64,000 nt of DNA from Protopterus annectens (GCF_019279795.1 NC_056725.1:1610744594-1610808593); one strand, 5' to 3'. Positions 47,555 to 59,892 are shown, counted from the first letter of the stretch. Numbers and translations are program-made. The notes: generated by a model from the letters alone, not told the origin.

Positions 47555-48224
47555 TATACCGCTCAGCCTCTTGGTGCAAGAAATCTGAACAAAGTCCGAC
47601 AAAATGGGGGGACAAAGGCCCAAAAATAGGGACTTTTTTAAATATTGCCCTTATAAACTTAGAAAGTTGCTGGGTGGCCATGGTGGTGCAGCGGTTAACG
47701 TTGTCGCCTCACAGCAAGACGTTCTTCTGGTTTGATTCTCGGCTGGGGTGCCTTCTTTGCGGAGTCTGCATGTCCTCCCTGTGGTCGTGTGGGTTTCCTC
47801 CGGGTTCTCTGGTTTCCTCCCACATCCCAAAGACATGCAGTAGGTGGATTGGACACTCTAAATTGGCCCTAGGTGTGCGTGTGTGTGCCTTCTGTGGAAG
47901 GTTGGGTGCTGGGCTGGCAACTCGATACTGTAAAACTCCACTGCCAATCATGAGTGGACAGATGATTCCCTGTGGCGACTCCTAACCGGGAAAAGAAGAG
48001 GAAGATAAACTTAAAAAGTTGCTACAGTAACAGAGTTTGTTTTAACATACATTTGCTGAAGGATTTGAAGTCTGAAAATCAAATGTATGTTCTTATTTAG
48101 TGACTTTAATCCTCAAATCATCCCAGTGATTTGCCAGAAAACCACACATTTTATGAGGAACAGACCACAAATGTGAGCCAAAAATCTGGACATTCTGGGA
48201 AAATCTGGACAGTTGAGAGGTATG
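47555..48224. mobile_element. hAT-like MITE, copy D, split by a SINE
   Basis: Left part 47555-47671 and right part 48005-48224 together form one MITE of about 320 bp. Left: ATACCGCTC, AAGAAATCTGAACAAAG, GGGGACAAAGGCCC. Right: GTTGCTACAGTAACAG, GATTTGCCAGAAAACCACA, ATCTGGACAGTTGAGAGG, TATG. The SINE insertion separates them. The ends are near CATACC and GGTATG, but flanking octamers are not clearly duplicated. Confidence 0.7.
47672..48004 (+). mobile_element. tRNA-headed SINE with RTE-type tail, with clean target duplication
   Basis: A-box TGGTGCAGCGG (47684-47694) and B-box-like GGTTTGATTCT (47729-47739), 34 bp apart. The body includes GTCTGCATGTCCTCCCTG and TTTCCTCCCACATCCCAAAG, and the tail ends CTGTGGCGACTCCTAACCGG then GAAAAGAAGAGGAAG. 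Target duplication: 47653-47671 and 48005-48023, 19 bp with one mismatch (ATAAACTTAGAAAGTTGCT). This gives the exact element boundaries. Inserted into an older MITE. Confidence 0.9.
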
Positions 48225-49915
48225 CTCCACTGATAACGTTGGCTGTTGTAAGTCATTCCATCAACAGCTGTGAACATATCAGAAAATAAGAAAAAAAATG
48301 GGTTACTCGACCTGAATGTGTGTGTGCATTAAAGAGCTGTAATATTTAAGATTTCTAAAATGTTTTTGCATATAGCTTTGGTTAGGCTAACCTCTCCCTT
48401 TAGCCTGAATTGTGCCTTATGATCCTTAACTTGTATATTAGCAAATGCAGCATGTATCTCTATAAATATAATCACTGTTCTACAGCATGGTCATAGGGAA
48501 ATTGTTATGTTTAATTTCATGCTATAAAATAGGGAAGTTATCCATCCTGCAAAAAGGAGATGTTATGTAAGGCTATGGTAAAATAAGGGAACTTTTTTAT
48601 AAATTGTTACAGGCTGTACTGAACTTCTGCAGTTGATATATTTAGAGACAGCAGATACCTTCACTGTGGGAGGTGGAGGCGGTGAGGGTGGCTTTCCGGT
48701 GAAAATGTTTTATTGCCTGCTACAGCAATTTTAACAGATAACTAATTTCATGATGGCCAGAGTCTTACAGGTGTTGCTGTGCCTGTAAGCAACTTTTAAG
48801 TGTCCATTCAAAGCTGGGAGGAATTATTGGCACTAATGTTCACTTTTTTAATATGTATATATTGCATTGCTATTATCAACATGTTATTGTAATGATGTTT
48901 TACATCATTATTTACACATGATAAAATATATTTCATTGAACCGGGCCTAAAGCATTGCACTTTGCATTAATGCAGACATAATGAATAATATGTTCAGTAA
49001 CACCCCCCCCCCCCCAAAGGAGGTGTGTGGTGCCTCTGAATGTATCATTTGCAGAAGCTGAGGAAACTTCTGGAAATCCCCGATAAATTATCAGTACAGT
49101 TTGACACATCTTACAGAGGCTCATATTGCTCTGTTTGACCCAATACACCTTGTCTTGATACCCTCTGGAATAAGAAGAGCATGTGCATTCGCTATTTCCA
49201 CTTGCACCCATATCATGCCATTACCCTGAAGTACACACAGCACACTTCCCAGCTCATGCATAGCACTATCAGCTATATGAATAAAAGCACTTGCACATAT
49301 GCTCTGCAATGCGATTCGTAGAGAAGTGCGGTAATGTCTAATTTGCTTAAGAAACTCTAAAACTGCTCCAAACGTTTTTCAATGTTTTTATACTTCACCA
49401 ATTTAACAGCTGCTGGGATATGCATTTATGAGAAGGATGACAGAGAGGGTGAGTTAAATATAATAGCATTGTAAAAAATCACAGTTAGGCTAGAATTATT
49501 AAGAAAAGGATTAGCCTGTGATATAACGGTAAGTAGGCAATCCTGCAATAATACTGCACTTGTGCTGCAATTACGTGGGACGTGCAAAGTGCCATATTCG
49601 GCATTGTGTTTTTACCTTTACATGTGAACAGTTAGTTACTGCAGACGGCATTCTGGAAATAGAAATGCACAGAACCTAAGTGCAGGCTTCTTTACAGTAA
49701 CAGATGGATTTACTTAAATGGAGTCTGTCATGTGAGTTACCTCATTTACATAAACTCAATGTGGCCATTTGTTTTGTAATGTAGTATGACTGATACAGCA
49801 GTTCACAAATACAGAACTCTGAATGCCATCTCATGTCATTCTGTAATTGCTTCCACAGGAAATTTCTGAACCATGCAATTGTCTACACCAAGAACCAAAC
49901 CAGCTGTAGGTGAGC
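48225..49915. other. Anonymous stretch, no gene seen
   Basis: Contains a run of 12 C at about 49003-49014. Sequence around 48630-48660 (GTTGATATATTTAGAGACAG) faintly resembles the palindromic MITE interior. No exon or RNA gene recognised. Confidence 0.5.
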
Positions 49916-49916
49916 A

Positions 49917-52900
49917 TAGGTTCATGGGCTCACAGGAGATTACTAGGCTAACAGCTTTAAGCCCTTACAAGTGCAGCCAATATAACACAATTTTACCCAC
50001 TATATGGCCCCTGGGACCAAGAGGATGGTATCGGTTTGTACCTATACCTTCAGTATGTTACATATTGAACCTGTCCATAAAGGACATTGGCACTATGCCA
50101 GGTGTGAATTTGCGATTTCCCCATCCATTGATCCAAATTGCATTTGAAGAGGGCCAGGGAATGACTCTGCTTAATGTGAATAGGAAGACCATTCCATAGG
50201 CCTTCTCCATAGAGAAGGGGCAGTCTCTGACCCATATCTGTCTCTCCATCATGTTTGATTCAGTCGCTAACTAAGTTTGAATCTCTGGATTGGATTACCC
50301 TTGTGCTGTTTGACTTGTGTATGTGTGGCAGCTCCATCTGGGCTGAATTTGAAGTATAGGTCATCCATTAATAGTTGATAGGAGACAGAGTAAGGGATAG
50401 GGCTTTTAGTCTATTCACATAAGATATGTTGTTTACACTCTGCATTTTCTTTCTGAGGAACCTATGAGTTGCTCCAGCTGCTGTAATTGACAAGACAAGT
50501 GCATGCTGAATGGCACTTTGTACTTAATTATTGGTCTGATGAGGGCTGAGCAGAGCAGGACTACCATTTCCTTGGAACTGTATGCCATACCTCTCCTTAT
50601 GAGTTGCTCCACATAGAAGGACTTCCTCAGTGCTGTGGATACATGGTGGTCAAGGTGCAGACTACATAGCATTAGACTACTAGCATTTATTTGTGTACCC
50701 AGACCTCTCACCTCTGGCTCTACTCTTAGGAGTATGCTATTGGTGTTGTAAATTGCATTGTATTTGACTTCCCAAAGGGTATCATAATGCATTTTTTCAC
50801 ATTTAGTTTTAAGTCATGGTTCTGGCACCAATCATGTGTCTGATCTAGAACGTTCTCATGGATATCTACATCACTGGTCCCAGTTTGCAGTCATTGGCAA
50901 ACGTTTTCATTCAGAGCATTTTGCATTAGCCTTCACTTCAGAGAAGTATATTCTGAACAGGAGTGGTTCCACCAATGATCCCTGTAGCACACCAATTGTA
51001 ACTGGCCTCTTGCTACATCTGGATTCACCCAGTTTAACCACATGTGCCCTGTCTGGGAGCCAGTTGGCTATCCATCTGATGATGTAGGGATTTATGACAA
51101 GTTTTGTAAGTCTGTTTATAATACCTGAGTGGGGAATTGTGTCAAATACCTTGGTCATGTCAAGGTAGGTGTTATGTGCTGTTTTACCTTCATCCATGGC
51201 CTTAGTGACTTTTTTCAAAGAAATCCACCATTTTCAGTAGGCATGTTCTGACCTTGACAAAGCAGAATTTGGTTAGGTCCAGTGCTTAGAGGTTTCCTAT
51301 GTCATTATTTATCTTGTCCATGATTATTCTTTCCACGGCCTTGCATATAATACTAATCAAACTTATGGGCCTGTAATTTCCCGGGTCAGTAGATGGTCAC
51401 CATTTATGTAGCGGGATGAAAGCTGCTGTCCTCCACTCTATCAGGACAAAGCCAGTCCAGAGGTTAAACCAACATCCTAATGGTGCTGATAAGGCCTGAT
51501 TCACACTGTTTATATTGTCAGGCACTATTGAAGCCTTGTTTGGCTTTTGAGAACACAGTGACAACCTGTTCTTTGGTGGTAATTGGTGGTAGAGTTGTGT
51601 AGAATATTTCTTGAGGGAGACCTGTGGGTGATGGGGAGGTAAAATGTAAGCTGAATTTGTCCACCAGCAGATTTGCTATATCTTCTGTTGAGTATAGGTG
51701 ATGCAATCTACAACTAATTCAGCACATTGTTGGGTGTTGCCCTTAAGACTGAAATCATAACTGAAAAATGGCTTATAATTTTCATTAGCTTTGGAGACTA
51801 TTTTTGCCTCAAAGTCGGCTTTTGGAGACTTGATTATTTCCCTGAGTCACTTGTTTAAACAAATAAGGGACATTTTGCTCTGTTGTTAACATACATACAT
51901 ACATACATACATACATACATACATACATACATACTTATTAACAGCATTTTCTTTCTTTTGTTGTATAGCCTATTAATACCAGGGGTCCACCAGGATGGGT
52001 TGTTTTTGCAGTTTAACCTGGGTTTATTTTGGTCTGGAACTGCCATTTCTATGCAGTTGTTTATATGATCATACAGGACTTTTGTGTACATATCTGTATA
52101 GGTTTTTGTGTCTTCTGCATTTGGGAGAGCTTGAAAACTAGCTATCCCATCCTTTAATTTACCCTAGAGAAGTCTTTAAAGTTTTGGGGGTTAGGTTGGA
52201 GCACTAGTTCTAATTTTATTCCAGTGGTGACTTCTTTGTGATTTGATCTTACCAGTGAGAACATCACACTGTGTGTATGGGGGGGGGGGGGGGTGAAGAG
52301 CTCTCCTATATTTTTGAGTAACAGATCTAGAATATTTGTTCCCATTGTGGAAATGCAGACTAGCTGCTCCAGGACATTTGAATTTGCCAAGTCAAGAAAT
52401 CTTTGGGCCTGCATGTTAGTGGTTGTGTATGCCTCCCAATTAATGCAGACATAGTTAAAAATCACCCATGAGTATGGTATTGGGCTGGATGGTGTGTGAT
52501 TCTAGTATCTTTGAGTATGATGTATCAGTTTCCTGATTTGTGGTGGGGGACCTGTAGCTAGCAAGACTATAGTAATGGATATTTTCCATGGTTACTTGGA
52601 CATGGAGTAGCTCAATCATGTCATATTGGTTGACCAGCCTTGAGGTTTGCCTATCCTTTATCCTTTATGTAGACAGATACACCTCTGTGTTTTGCTCTTT
52701 TATGTTTAGTAGGTGGTCAGAACATATGAAAATCATTACAACTATGCACTGCCAGACTGCTTTTCATGGCTTTGAACCATGTTTAGTAACTGCACAGACA
52801 TGTGCATTCTTCACAGTAAGGAGATCTTGTAGGGAGTGCAGTTTCTTGTTGAGAATCCTAGCACTTAACACTAGCACCTTTAGCTTGTCCTGAGTAGCTT

Positions 52901-52985
52901 TTGCTATATTGGAAGGTTTGTCTGTTTGGCAATGCTAAAAAGGCACTATAAGGATGGACAATATTTTGGTCAATATCTGAAAGAC
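49917..52985 (-). mobile_element. CR1-type retrotransposon, long but old (copy 8)
   Basis: 3' end at 49917 (one clear octamer, then diverged copies). ORF2 remains can be followed in short frames up to about 52880. The region upstream (to 52985) still shows the end of ORF1 (sense: minus-strand block near AAAAAGGCACTATA). RT pieces: TYLDMTKVFDTIPHSG near 51150 (motif A, Ala replaced by Val), FAND at 50901-50890 where FADD is expected (catalytic Asp lost), SSLILCSLHLDHHV-like C-terminal block near 50680. Endonuclease pieces include NILDLLLKNIGEL near 52320. Interrupted by a (CATA)n tract and a G13 run. Confidence 0.8.
51888..51936. repeat. (CATA)n microsatellite inside CR1
   Basis: About 11 perfect CATA units placed between two conserved pieces of the RT-upstream region of copy 8. 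Confidence 0.95.
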
Positions 52986-53324
52986 ACTAGCTATGCTCTA
53001 ACGCCAGTCAGTATGAGTAACATAAATGCAAGACTGACTATAGCCACCTACGAAAGACCATTAAACATTACTTTATGTATGGTACATTTCACAAGCATAA
53101 CAATAAATCTGAAACACTTACTATATAAAAATATCAAATCCCAAGCACCCTGGAAAGATCAAACCATCAGGATTCTGTAGCAACTTCAGCTCTACTTAAT
53201 TCCTCTGGTCACCTCAGAGTTAGTTCATTTTTGTTATTCAAAGAGCACAGATGTTATTGGCTACAGCTGCAGTTGGTGACAGAAGCTGCAGTAGTGATGT
53301 GGCTTCTCCTGTTTCTGCAGCACT

Positions 53325-53385
53325 AAGATAGATAGATAGATAGATAGATAAATAGACAGATACATAGATAGATATATAGATAGAT
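53325..53385. repeat. (GATA)n microsatellite
   Basis: Imperfect GATA run of about 60 bp. It could be the 3' tail of the neighbouring minus-strand L2-like element. Confidence 0.9.
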
Positions 53386-53399
53386 TTTCAGTGGAGGCC

Positions 53400-54150
53400 T
53401 GAGGAGAAAAGTTACATTTGTTTGCATTATATCCAGTTAAACACAGGGTAGTTATATTTCTATTTACATTTATACACATACAGTAGTTACATTTCTACAT
53501 TCTTAGATTTTATACAGGTGGAAGTTAAAGAGAAAGCCCACGTGCAACTTAGTAGATTCTAGAGGCAATAGTTGTGTATAAAAATTGTTGTGTCATTTCA
53601 GTGAGAGGTTGAATGTATTCTGTTTAAGGAGAGTATTTGCAGAGTATCATACCGTGAGCACAAAGTCTTAACCTGGTGATGAGCATGTGCAGAACCAGGA
53701 TTGGTTAAGATGTGGTTAAGCAGTGATTTAAGACTACTGAGTTTGTCTGAGAGTATTATATGTGTGGGGATACTATTCTAGAGTTTAGCAACATTGTAAG
53801 AGTAGAACACGTCCCCTCCAAAATTATTTGACTTATTTGTGAGTAGCAAGAATTTGTTAGTAGAACAGAGCTCCCTTGTTGGACAATAGTATGTTTTTAG
53901 TGCAGGGCATTTTTCTGGATGATGAATGAGTTTGTGTACTATAGTCAGCTGTGTATATATTAGGTAGTTGTACAGTTCAAGCCAATTTAATTGTTTTAAC
54001 CTATGACAACCATGGGTCCTATGAGGGTATTTTGTTTTTAACACAACTCCCCAGAGTTTGGTGACCAGCCTCTGCTCTGCTGTATCCATCTGAGCAATCC
54101 AAGGCAACTGAGTCTTTCTGCTAACCACAAGTATACGTTTTCACTGTATT
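53400..54150 (-). pseudogene. L2-like RT C-terminal part (3' half of a split element)
   Basis: A minus-strand frame of 116 codons (54128-53778) reads TAEQRLVTKLWGVV, RLKQLNWLELYNYLIYTQL (the L-x-W-L-P-x-x-x-R-I block of L2-type elements), LIHHPEKCP and, at the end, FYSYNVAKL, which continues as WNSIPTHI past a stop. This is the domain after the RT palm in L2/RTE-like ORF2. It lies downstream of the piece at 57930-58195 in element sense, with a plus-strand CR1 between them. Clade is judged from this pattern only. Confidence 0.55.
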
Positions 54151-54472
54151 TTGCACTTTCAAACTGTATTTTTATTATATTGCTGATTGCTGAGCTGTTA
54201 TTGCTAATTTGTTGCACTTTGCTGTAACATAGACTAGATTCAGACCTGCTGAATCTAGTTCTGTTTGTATAATCAAGAACTAAACCAGGATATCTTATGT
54301 TGGAGAGAGGCCCCTGCACCCTTGTGACAGGAGAATGTGGCTAGGACTCATCAAATTGAAGGTTGCTGGGGCAAGGCTCATTTTGAGATTTATAATTGGT
54401 TAAATTGTTTAAAAAAAGTTGCTCACTGTTGCTACATACGCCCCACATTTGCGTGGGTTTATATTTGTTTTG

Positions 54473-54787
54473 CATACCTCTCAACTGTACAGATTTTTGC
54501 AGAATGTCCAGATTTTTGACTCAATATTTGGTCAGTACCTCATAAAATCTGTGATTTTCTGGCAAATCACTGGGATGATCTGAAGACTGAAGTCACTAAA
54601 TAATGACATACATTTGTGTGCTTGACTTCGTATCCTTTAGAAAAATGCATGCTAGATAAATTCTGCTTTTCTAGCAGCTTTTTAAGTTTATAACAGCAAT
54701 ATTTTAAAATCTGTCCCTATTTTGGGGGTGCATTCTGTGAGACTTTGTCCAGATTTTTTTGTGATTTTTAAGAGGTTGAGAAGTATG
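54473..54787 (-). mobile_element. hAT-like MITE, copy E (inverse orientation)
   Basis: CATACCTCTCAACTGTACAG at the left and GAGGTTGAGAAGTATG at the right, with the family interior in reverse complement (GATTTTCTGGCAAATCACTG, TTAAAATCTGTCCC). Sits between the leader piece and the endonuclease region of the plus-strand CR1. Flanks show no clean duplication. Confidence 0.65.
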
Positions 54788-55106
54788 GGCACAGCTTCAC
54801 AGAGTTTGGCGAGCAGTCCTCCCTATGGAGTATGTTGACATCTGTACAGTCACTGAAACTTGTTTCAAGGCCACAGAGAGTACCCCAACCTTGCAAGACT
54901 ACAATGCCTTTCACACTTTCAGACTGCAAAATGAACGTGTGAGAACCAAAGGAGGAGGAGTATCTGTCTTCATCAAAGACAAATAAACCTCTAGACTGGT
55001 TAGACAGGACAACTTCATGGAGTTTCTCCAAGTTCAATTAACTGTGGGTAAGACCCCCCCCCCCCAAATCATTATTAGCTATAGACACTCCTCAATGAAC
55101 CAAGAT

Positions 55107-55419
55107 CATACCTCTCAAACTCTTAATACAAGAAATCTGGACAAAGTTATACATAATGGCAAAGAACAGGCCCAAAATAGGGACGTTTTTTAAATTTTGC
55201 TCTTACAAACTTAGAAAGTTGATAGAATAACAGGCTGTGTGTTGGCATGAATTTTCTGAAGGGTATGAAATGCAAATGTAAGTCATTATTGTCTGACTTT
55301 AATTTTTAATGATTTGCCAATAATTTGCCAGAAAACCACAATTGTATGAAAAACAGACCAAAAATATGAGGTAAAAGTCTGGACATTCTCTGAAAAATCT
55401 ATACTTTTTTGAGGTATGA
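55107..55419 (+). mobile_element. hAT-like MITE, copy F, with target duplication
   Basis: CATACCTCTCAAACTC to TTTTTTGAGGTATG, inserted in the endonuclease region of the plus-strand CR1 (the coding sequence resumes after it with the L-G-N-F-N-Y-P block). The hexamer CAAGAT lies on both sides (55101-55106 and 55420-55425), compatible with an 8-bp duplication that has lost a base. Interior matches TCTGGACAAAGT, AACTTAGAAAGTTGATAG and CCAGAAAACCACAATTG. Confidence 0.7.
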
Positions 55420-57929
55420 CAAGATACCTATGCTGCTTATTTGGGCCTATTCTGTCAATCCAATTACAATCAAAGACTCTAGTCATGGGTAATTTTAACT
55501 ACCCCTCCATTGACTGGGAAACATATACAAGTTCCAACATGCTTGCACAAAGGTTCCTGGACTTTGTTAACACAAATGCCCTGCAACAAGTAGTTTGAAA
55601 CCCCACAAGGGGCTTAAACATTCTCAACCTGGTCCTCACCAAAAATAGGTGACTGTTGAACCACCACAAGTGTAGGACACTCACTGGTTAAATCCAATCA
55701 CAAATCAGTCATATTTGAAGTAGCAATAACATCTGAAACCCTCTTAAGAGAAATCAGGCTAAAAAATGTCACCAAATATAATTATACCCTCCTAAGGGAT
55801 GGCATAAGCAATTTCCGAGCACCAGTTCCCACAGATGTCATTGACAACTATACTAAGGTATACACTTATGCCATGTGCAAACACATACAAATGTATTGAC
55901 AAAGCTGTACCTGACAGCATCAAAATAAGATTCTCAAGAAAAAACAAGCCCTCCCCCTGGTGGGCATCTAGCATTAATAGGTTATACAAGAAGAAGAAGT
56001 TGCTGTTCAAGAATTAGAAAGAGAGGTCCCAGTACTGGAATAACATTATTCTCTGTTTGAACAAGCAAATAAGACAACTTGTAAAATCATCTAACAACAA
56101 TTATGAAAAAAAATTAGCAACTATAATTAATGATTGCCATAAGGCATTCTACAGCTATATCCATAACCAAAAAAGGTAGGACCCAGATATGTGCTGAACT
56201 AGCTGTGGATGGCATCGCAAACACACTACTCTGTTAGCTGACAGGTTTGGCAAAAATGTCACCCCACTGTTCCCTCCAAACATACCACAAAGCATTCTTT
56301 CAACATCTCCCCCACCTCACATCTCCAAACAGCAAGTCATTAATGCTCTCTCCAAGGTCAAAAACACAGCCTCTATGGGACCTGATGACATCCCAGGTTG
56401 GGTTTTAATGTTTTAAATGATCTAAAACATGATTTAGCAACTCCATTAGATACTCTCTTCAACCACAGCCTGTGTACTGGTTTTGTCCCTACTGAATCCT
56501 CCTTCATAAAAGGGGTACAGCAACAGACCCTGGGAACTATAGACTCAAAAGCTTACCTAGCCTTTTCTGTAAGGCCATGGAACAACCTTATAAATAAGCA
56601 TATAGGTGACCTTCATACCCTTGATTTGACCCAGTTCAGTTTTGTCAAGTGCAGGTCTTGCCTGGTGAAATTCTTCAAAAATGTCACCAGAGCCATAGAT
56701 GAAGACAAGTCTGTGCATACAGCCTATCTGGACTTAGCCAAGGTCTTTGGTGCAATCCCACATTCAGGAATCATTGATAAACTCACTCAGTTAAATATCA
56801 AACCTTATATCGTGAAGTGAGTTGTTAACTGACTCACCGACAGATCATACACAGGCAAAGTTGGAGACTATACCTTAGGGGTCAGTGCTTGGTCCCCTAT
56901 TATTTGGAATATACTTCTCAGAAGTTCAGACCAAAACAGAGGGGCTGTGGCTGACTAAGTTTGCTGATGACTGCAAATTAGGTGGAATCATTGAATCCAC
57001 AAATAATGTCACTATACTTCAAGAGGGACTTACATAGACCAATGATTGGTACCAAAGCCATGGACTCAAACTCAATCCTAAAAAAATGCATTATTATCCC
57101 CTTTAGTAAAAAACTATTTCTCTGATGACTATTATATAAATAATAATTCCCTAAGCACTAACATAGTAGTGATCGACTTGAGAAAGCAAGTTAACTGTGG
57201 CCTTAATTTTGACCACCATGTGTCTGCTGTGGTAAGGAAGGCATTCCACATCGCACACCTCATTAGCAAAGGCATTGCCTCAAGAGCAAAAAAGGTTATA
57301 ACTCCCTTGTACTTGTCCCTCATCAGACCAGTAATCAAGTGCAATGCTCACTTTCTCCACTACCAGGCACCAGCAGCAAACTCCTCAGAGACCTTAGAGA
57401 TTTCTAACTAAGAACATTTTGTGTCTCCAGCACATGTCATACACTGACTGAATGAAATCACTGCCACAGTACTCAGTAGCATACAGACTATTTAGAGGTG
57501 ACCAGTGCTTGGCCTACAGAGTAATTTTTGATCCAAGCCTAATGGAAATGCTCCACATCCATAAGTCAAATCTGGCACTTAACCTGGCTTGCGGCATAAA
57601 TACGACCTGCTGGAGAGACAGGTATATCTCTCAGTCTCTCATAGGTTGCCACTCCACATCAAACAAAGCCTGTCTTTGACTCTGTATAAGCATAGTCTGC
57701 ATGACTGGATGGGAAATTGTAAATATCTGTTGGGGATTTCACCTATTATCTTCCTAGATAATGACAGTCATTGCTAATTAAGAGATTGAGTTTAGACAAT
57801 ATCCTTCCTCTAGTATTATATTGGGTACATACAACTAGGCTTGTAGAAACCTTTGGGTCAATAGCCTAGTAACCTCTTTTGAATATTGCAACCTATTAGG
57901 GAGACTGGTAGTAAATGTAGCTATTTTAT

Positions 57930-58195
57930 TGTAACAGGAATTGCATTTTTCTCTTTGAGTATTGTTTCAGTTTGTTAGGATAGGAGTGGCATATAAGAGA
58001 GTCGGCAGAAAGAAGGTGGTGGCTACAGTTTTTCTTGCAGTATCTGTCAGTAATCCTTTGATCCTATCAAGGGAGCCTAGTTTCTGGTGTGTAAGTGTAA
58101 TGTTATGCAGTATATGTTGGTCATATTTGAGATTGTCATCTATTATAATGCCTAGAAGTTTACTGTAAGTTACAGTTTTTATTAACAGTATTAAT
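57930..58195 (-). pseudogene. L2-like RT fragment (5' half of a split element)
   Basis: Minus-strand translation gives SKLLGIIIDDNLKYDQHI, the conserved L-G-V-x-x-D-x-x-L-x-F-x-x-H-I block downstream of the RT palm, then GLLTDTARKTV and FFLPTLLYATPILTN. It continues logically into 54128-53778. The plus-strand CR1 (54180-57885) separates the two. Upstream palm motifs are absent: sequence turns into an AT tract near 58200. Confidence 0.55.
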
Positions 58196-58267
58196 TGCTT
58201 ACTTTAAAAATATATAAAAATTATATAAAATAATATTTAAAAATATCTAAATATCTAAGCCATTTAA

Positions 58268-58332
<65 letters not shown>
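58268..58332. repeat. (AT)n microsatellite
   Basis: About 60 bp AT run on the left of the second palindromic MITE. Confidence 0.95.
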
Positions 58333-58334
<2 letters not shown>

Positions 58335-58343
58335 ACATATATA

Positions 58344-58660
58344 GGTCCACTACAGATGATCGAAATCTTAAAACTTCGACTTTCCTATGGCCGAGATCAT
58401 ACGATTAAAGTTTTAAAACTTCGAATGTTCTGAACGGAGATTTCCATACAGGGCAGAACAGGAAAATTTCACTTTTCCTCACTGTAGTGAGATCTTGGAG
58501 TTGGTATATTTAAATAGCAGGGTTCTAGGGGGTGCAGGGGGGGGGGCTTTTGTTTTTGTTTTAATTTTTTTTTTCAGGTGTTTGAACATTTTAAACCGAT
58601 CATATGGTCTTGGCCATATGAAGTCAATGTTGTAAAAGCTGGATCATCTGTAGTAGACAC

Positions 58661-58661
<1 letters not shown>
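58344..58661. mobile_element. Palindromic MITE-like element, copy 2
   Basis: Terminal inverted repeats: GGTCCACTACAGATGATCGA at the left and, at the right end read in reverse complement, GGTGTCTACTACAGATGATC. Internal palindrome CATATGGTCTTGGCCATATG (58601-58620). Shares the block CTTGGAGTTGGTATATTTAA (58494-58513) and overall order with 44892-45206. Bounded on both sides by (AT)n. No coding capacity. Confidence 0.75.

Positions 58662-58665
<4 letters not shown>

Positions 58666-58726
<61 letters not shown>
58666..58726. repeat. (AT)n microsatellite
   Basis: About 60 bp AT run on the right of the palindromic MITE. The Ile-Tyr frames here are artefacts. Confidence 0.95.
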
Positions 58727-58729
<3 letters not shown>

Positions 58730-59892
58730 GGTGCAGGATGGTTTCCCCTTGCAAAAAGGAAGATTAAAGAAAAGAGTGATATCCAGTTTAAACTCTTATT
58801 CTGTATTGTCATATTTTTTTGTGTTTTTTGGCAGAACTTATTTGGGCTTGTAATAAGCAATTCCTCATAGGAAAATCAAATAATTATATCATGTATAGCA
58901 ACAAGTATAACTGAAAATTTCAAAACATGTCAATAACATGTTTCACAGTGCAAACTAAAATAAAAATAATGTTAATTTATTTTCACTTAGCCAAATTGGA
59001 TAACCAACAGTCTATTGTAGTGGGGCAGTGCTGGCAATATTCACAGTTGTCTTGCCTGTTCTTTCTCGCAAGAGTCACTTCACTTTTAGTTAACACTATG
59101 AGTAGGCACACCCCATGATTGCAAATCAGTCAAATCTCAGTCTCTTTTGTTAGAGTAGAAAGAGAGCATAAAAAAAATGGTTTGCATTTTTTTTCCTTCT
59201 CCGTGAAAGATACTGGCAACAGCAATAATTTATTCAGTTCTTTCTCTTTCTTTGCTGAAACTGGAATAGGCTACACAATAATCCTCTATTTATTTCCTTT
59301 CATATCAACAGGAAAAAACTGGGTTATTCTTCTTTTCTGTTATTGCTGTGGTACTGCCAGCCAGATTTTACAACTGAGAAAAAAAATCTCTTACAAAACA
59401 GGCAAGAGTTTGTTAGTTTCCTGTCAAGTTCTCACCTGACAGATACCAAAATCAAACGGAGGAAAACAAATATCAGATGTGCTTAGATTTATATATGTTT
59501 CCGTTTATTGTACTTACTGATTAATTTTTTTACTTATGTGATGGTCGTTTCCTGTGGCATTTGACTAGTCATGACATAGTCATAGAGATATAGATAGACA
59601 GATAGATGTTCTCTGATTTCATACTGGTAAAATGCTGACTTCTGTTCTGTCATGTGCAAACTAGTATTATGAGGCCATTTTAGCGTAATTCTTATGACTA
59701 GTTATATCAACAGAGATTTAATCCAAACTTTCTGCTTTCAGGTGATTTGCTGTATAACAATTTAAATGAAGTATATTCTTATAGTTATATGTTTTGTTAA
59801 ACCTCTATATTGCTTAGCAAAAATGTTTATTTTATTGAAAAACATATTTCCAAGAGACTGAATATTTAAATAAAAAAATCTGCTTTAGTTAG

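Larger units (their letters stand above)
54180..57885 (+). mobile_element. CR1-type retrotransposon, plus strand (copy 9), nested
   Basis: The only plus-strand CR1. A leader piece (54180-54472) matches the copy-1 leader monomers in reverse complement (ACTAGATTCAGACCTGCTGA, CCCCTGCACCC, ATTGGTTAAATTGTTTAAAA). Endonuclease begins at about 54790 (VTETCFKATES, GGGVSVFIKD, GDF replaced by GNF at the nuclease motif). The RT shows ASMGPDDIPG, PTQFSFV, YLDLAKVFGAIPHSG and FADD (56960-56971). The C-terminal thumb is near 57300. The 3' end at about 57885 keeps CTAGGCTTGTAG and AATAGCCTAGTAACCT but has lost the octamers. ORF1 is deleted. Two hAT-like MITEs lie inside it. Confidence 0.8.

Noticed and set aside
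47684-47739. A functional tRNA gene
   Set aside because: A- and B-box are present but there is no cloverleaf with acceptor stem; the unit is a SINE with a target duplication.
51888-51936. CRISPR-like regular repeats
   Set aside because: Simple CATA tetranucleotide repeat without spacers, in a eukaryotic setting.
52279-52291. Poly-G run as a regulatory G-quadruplex
   Set aside because: A single G tract inside a dead retroelement, better explained as slippage; it cannot form the four-tract pattern by itself without neighbours.
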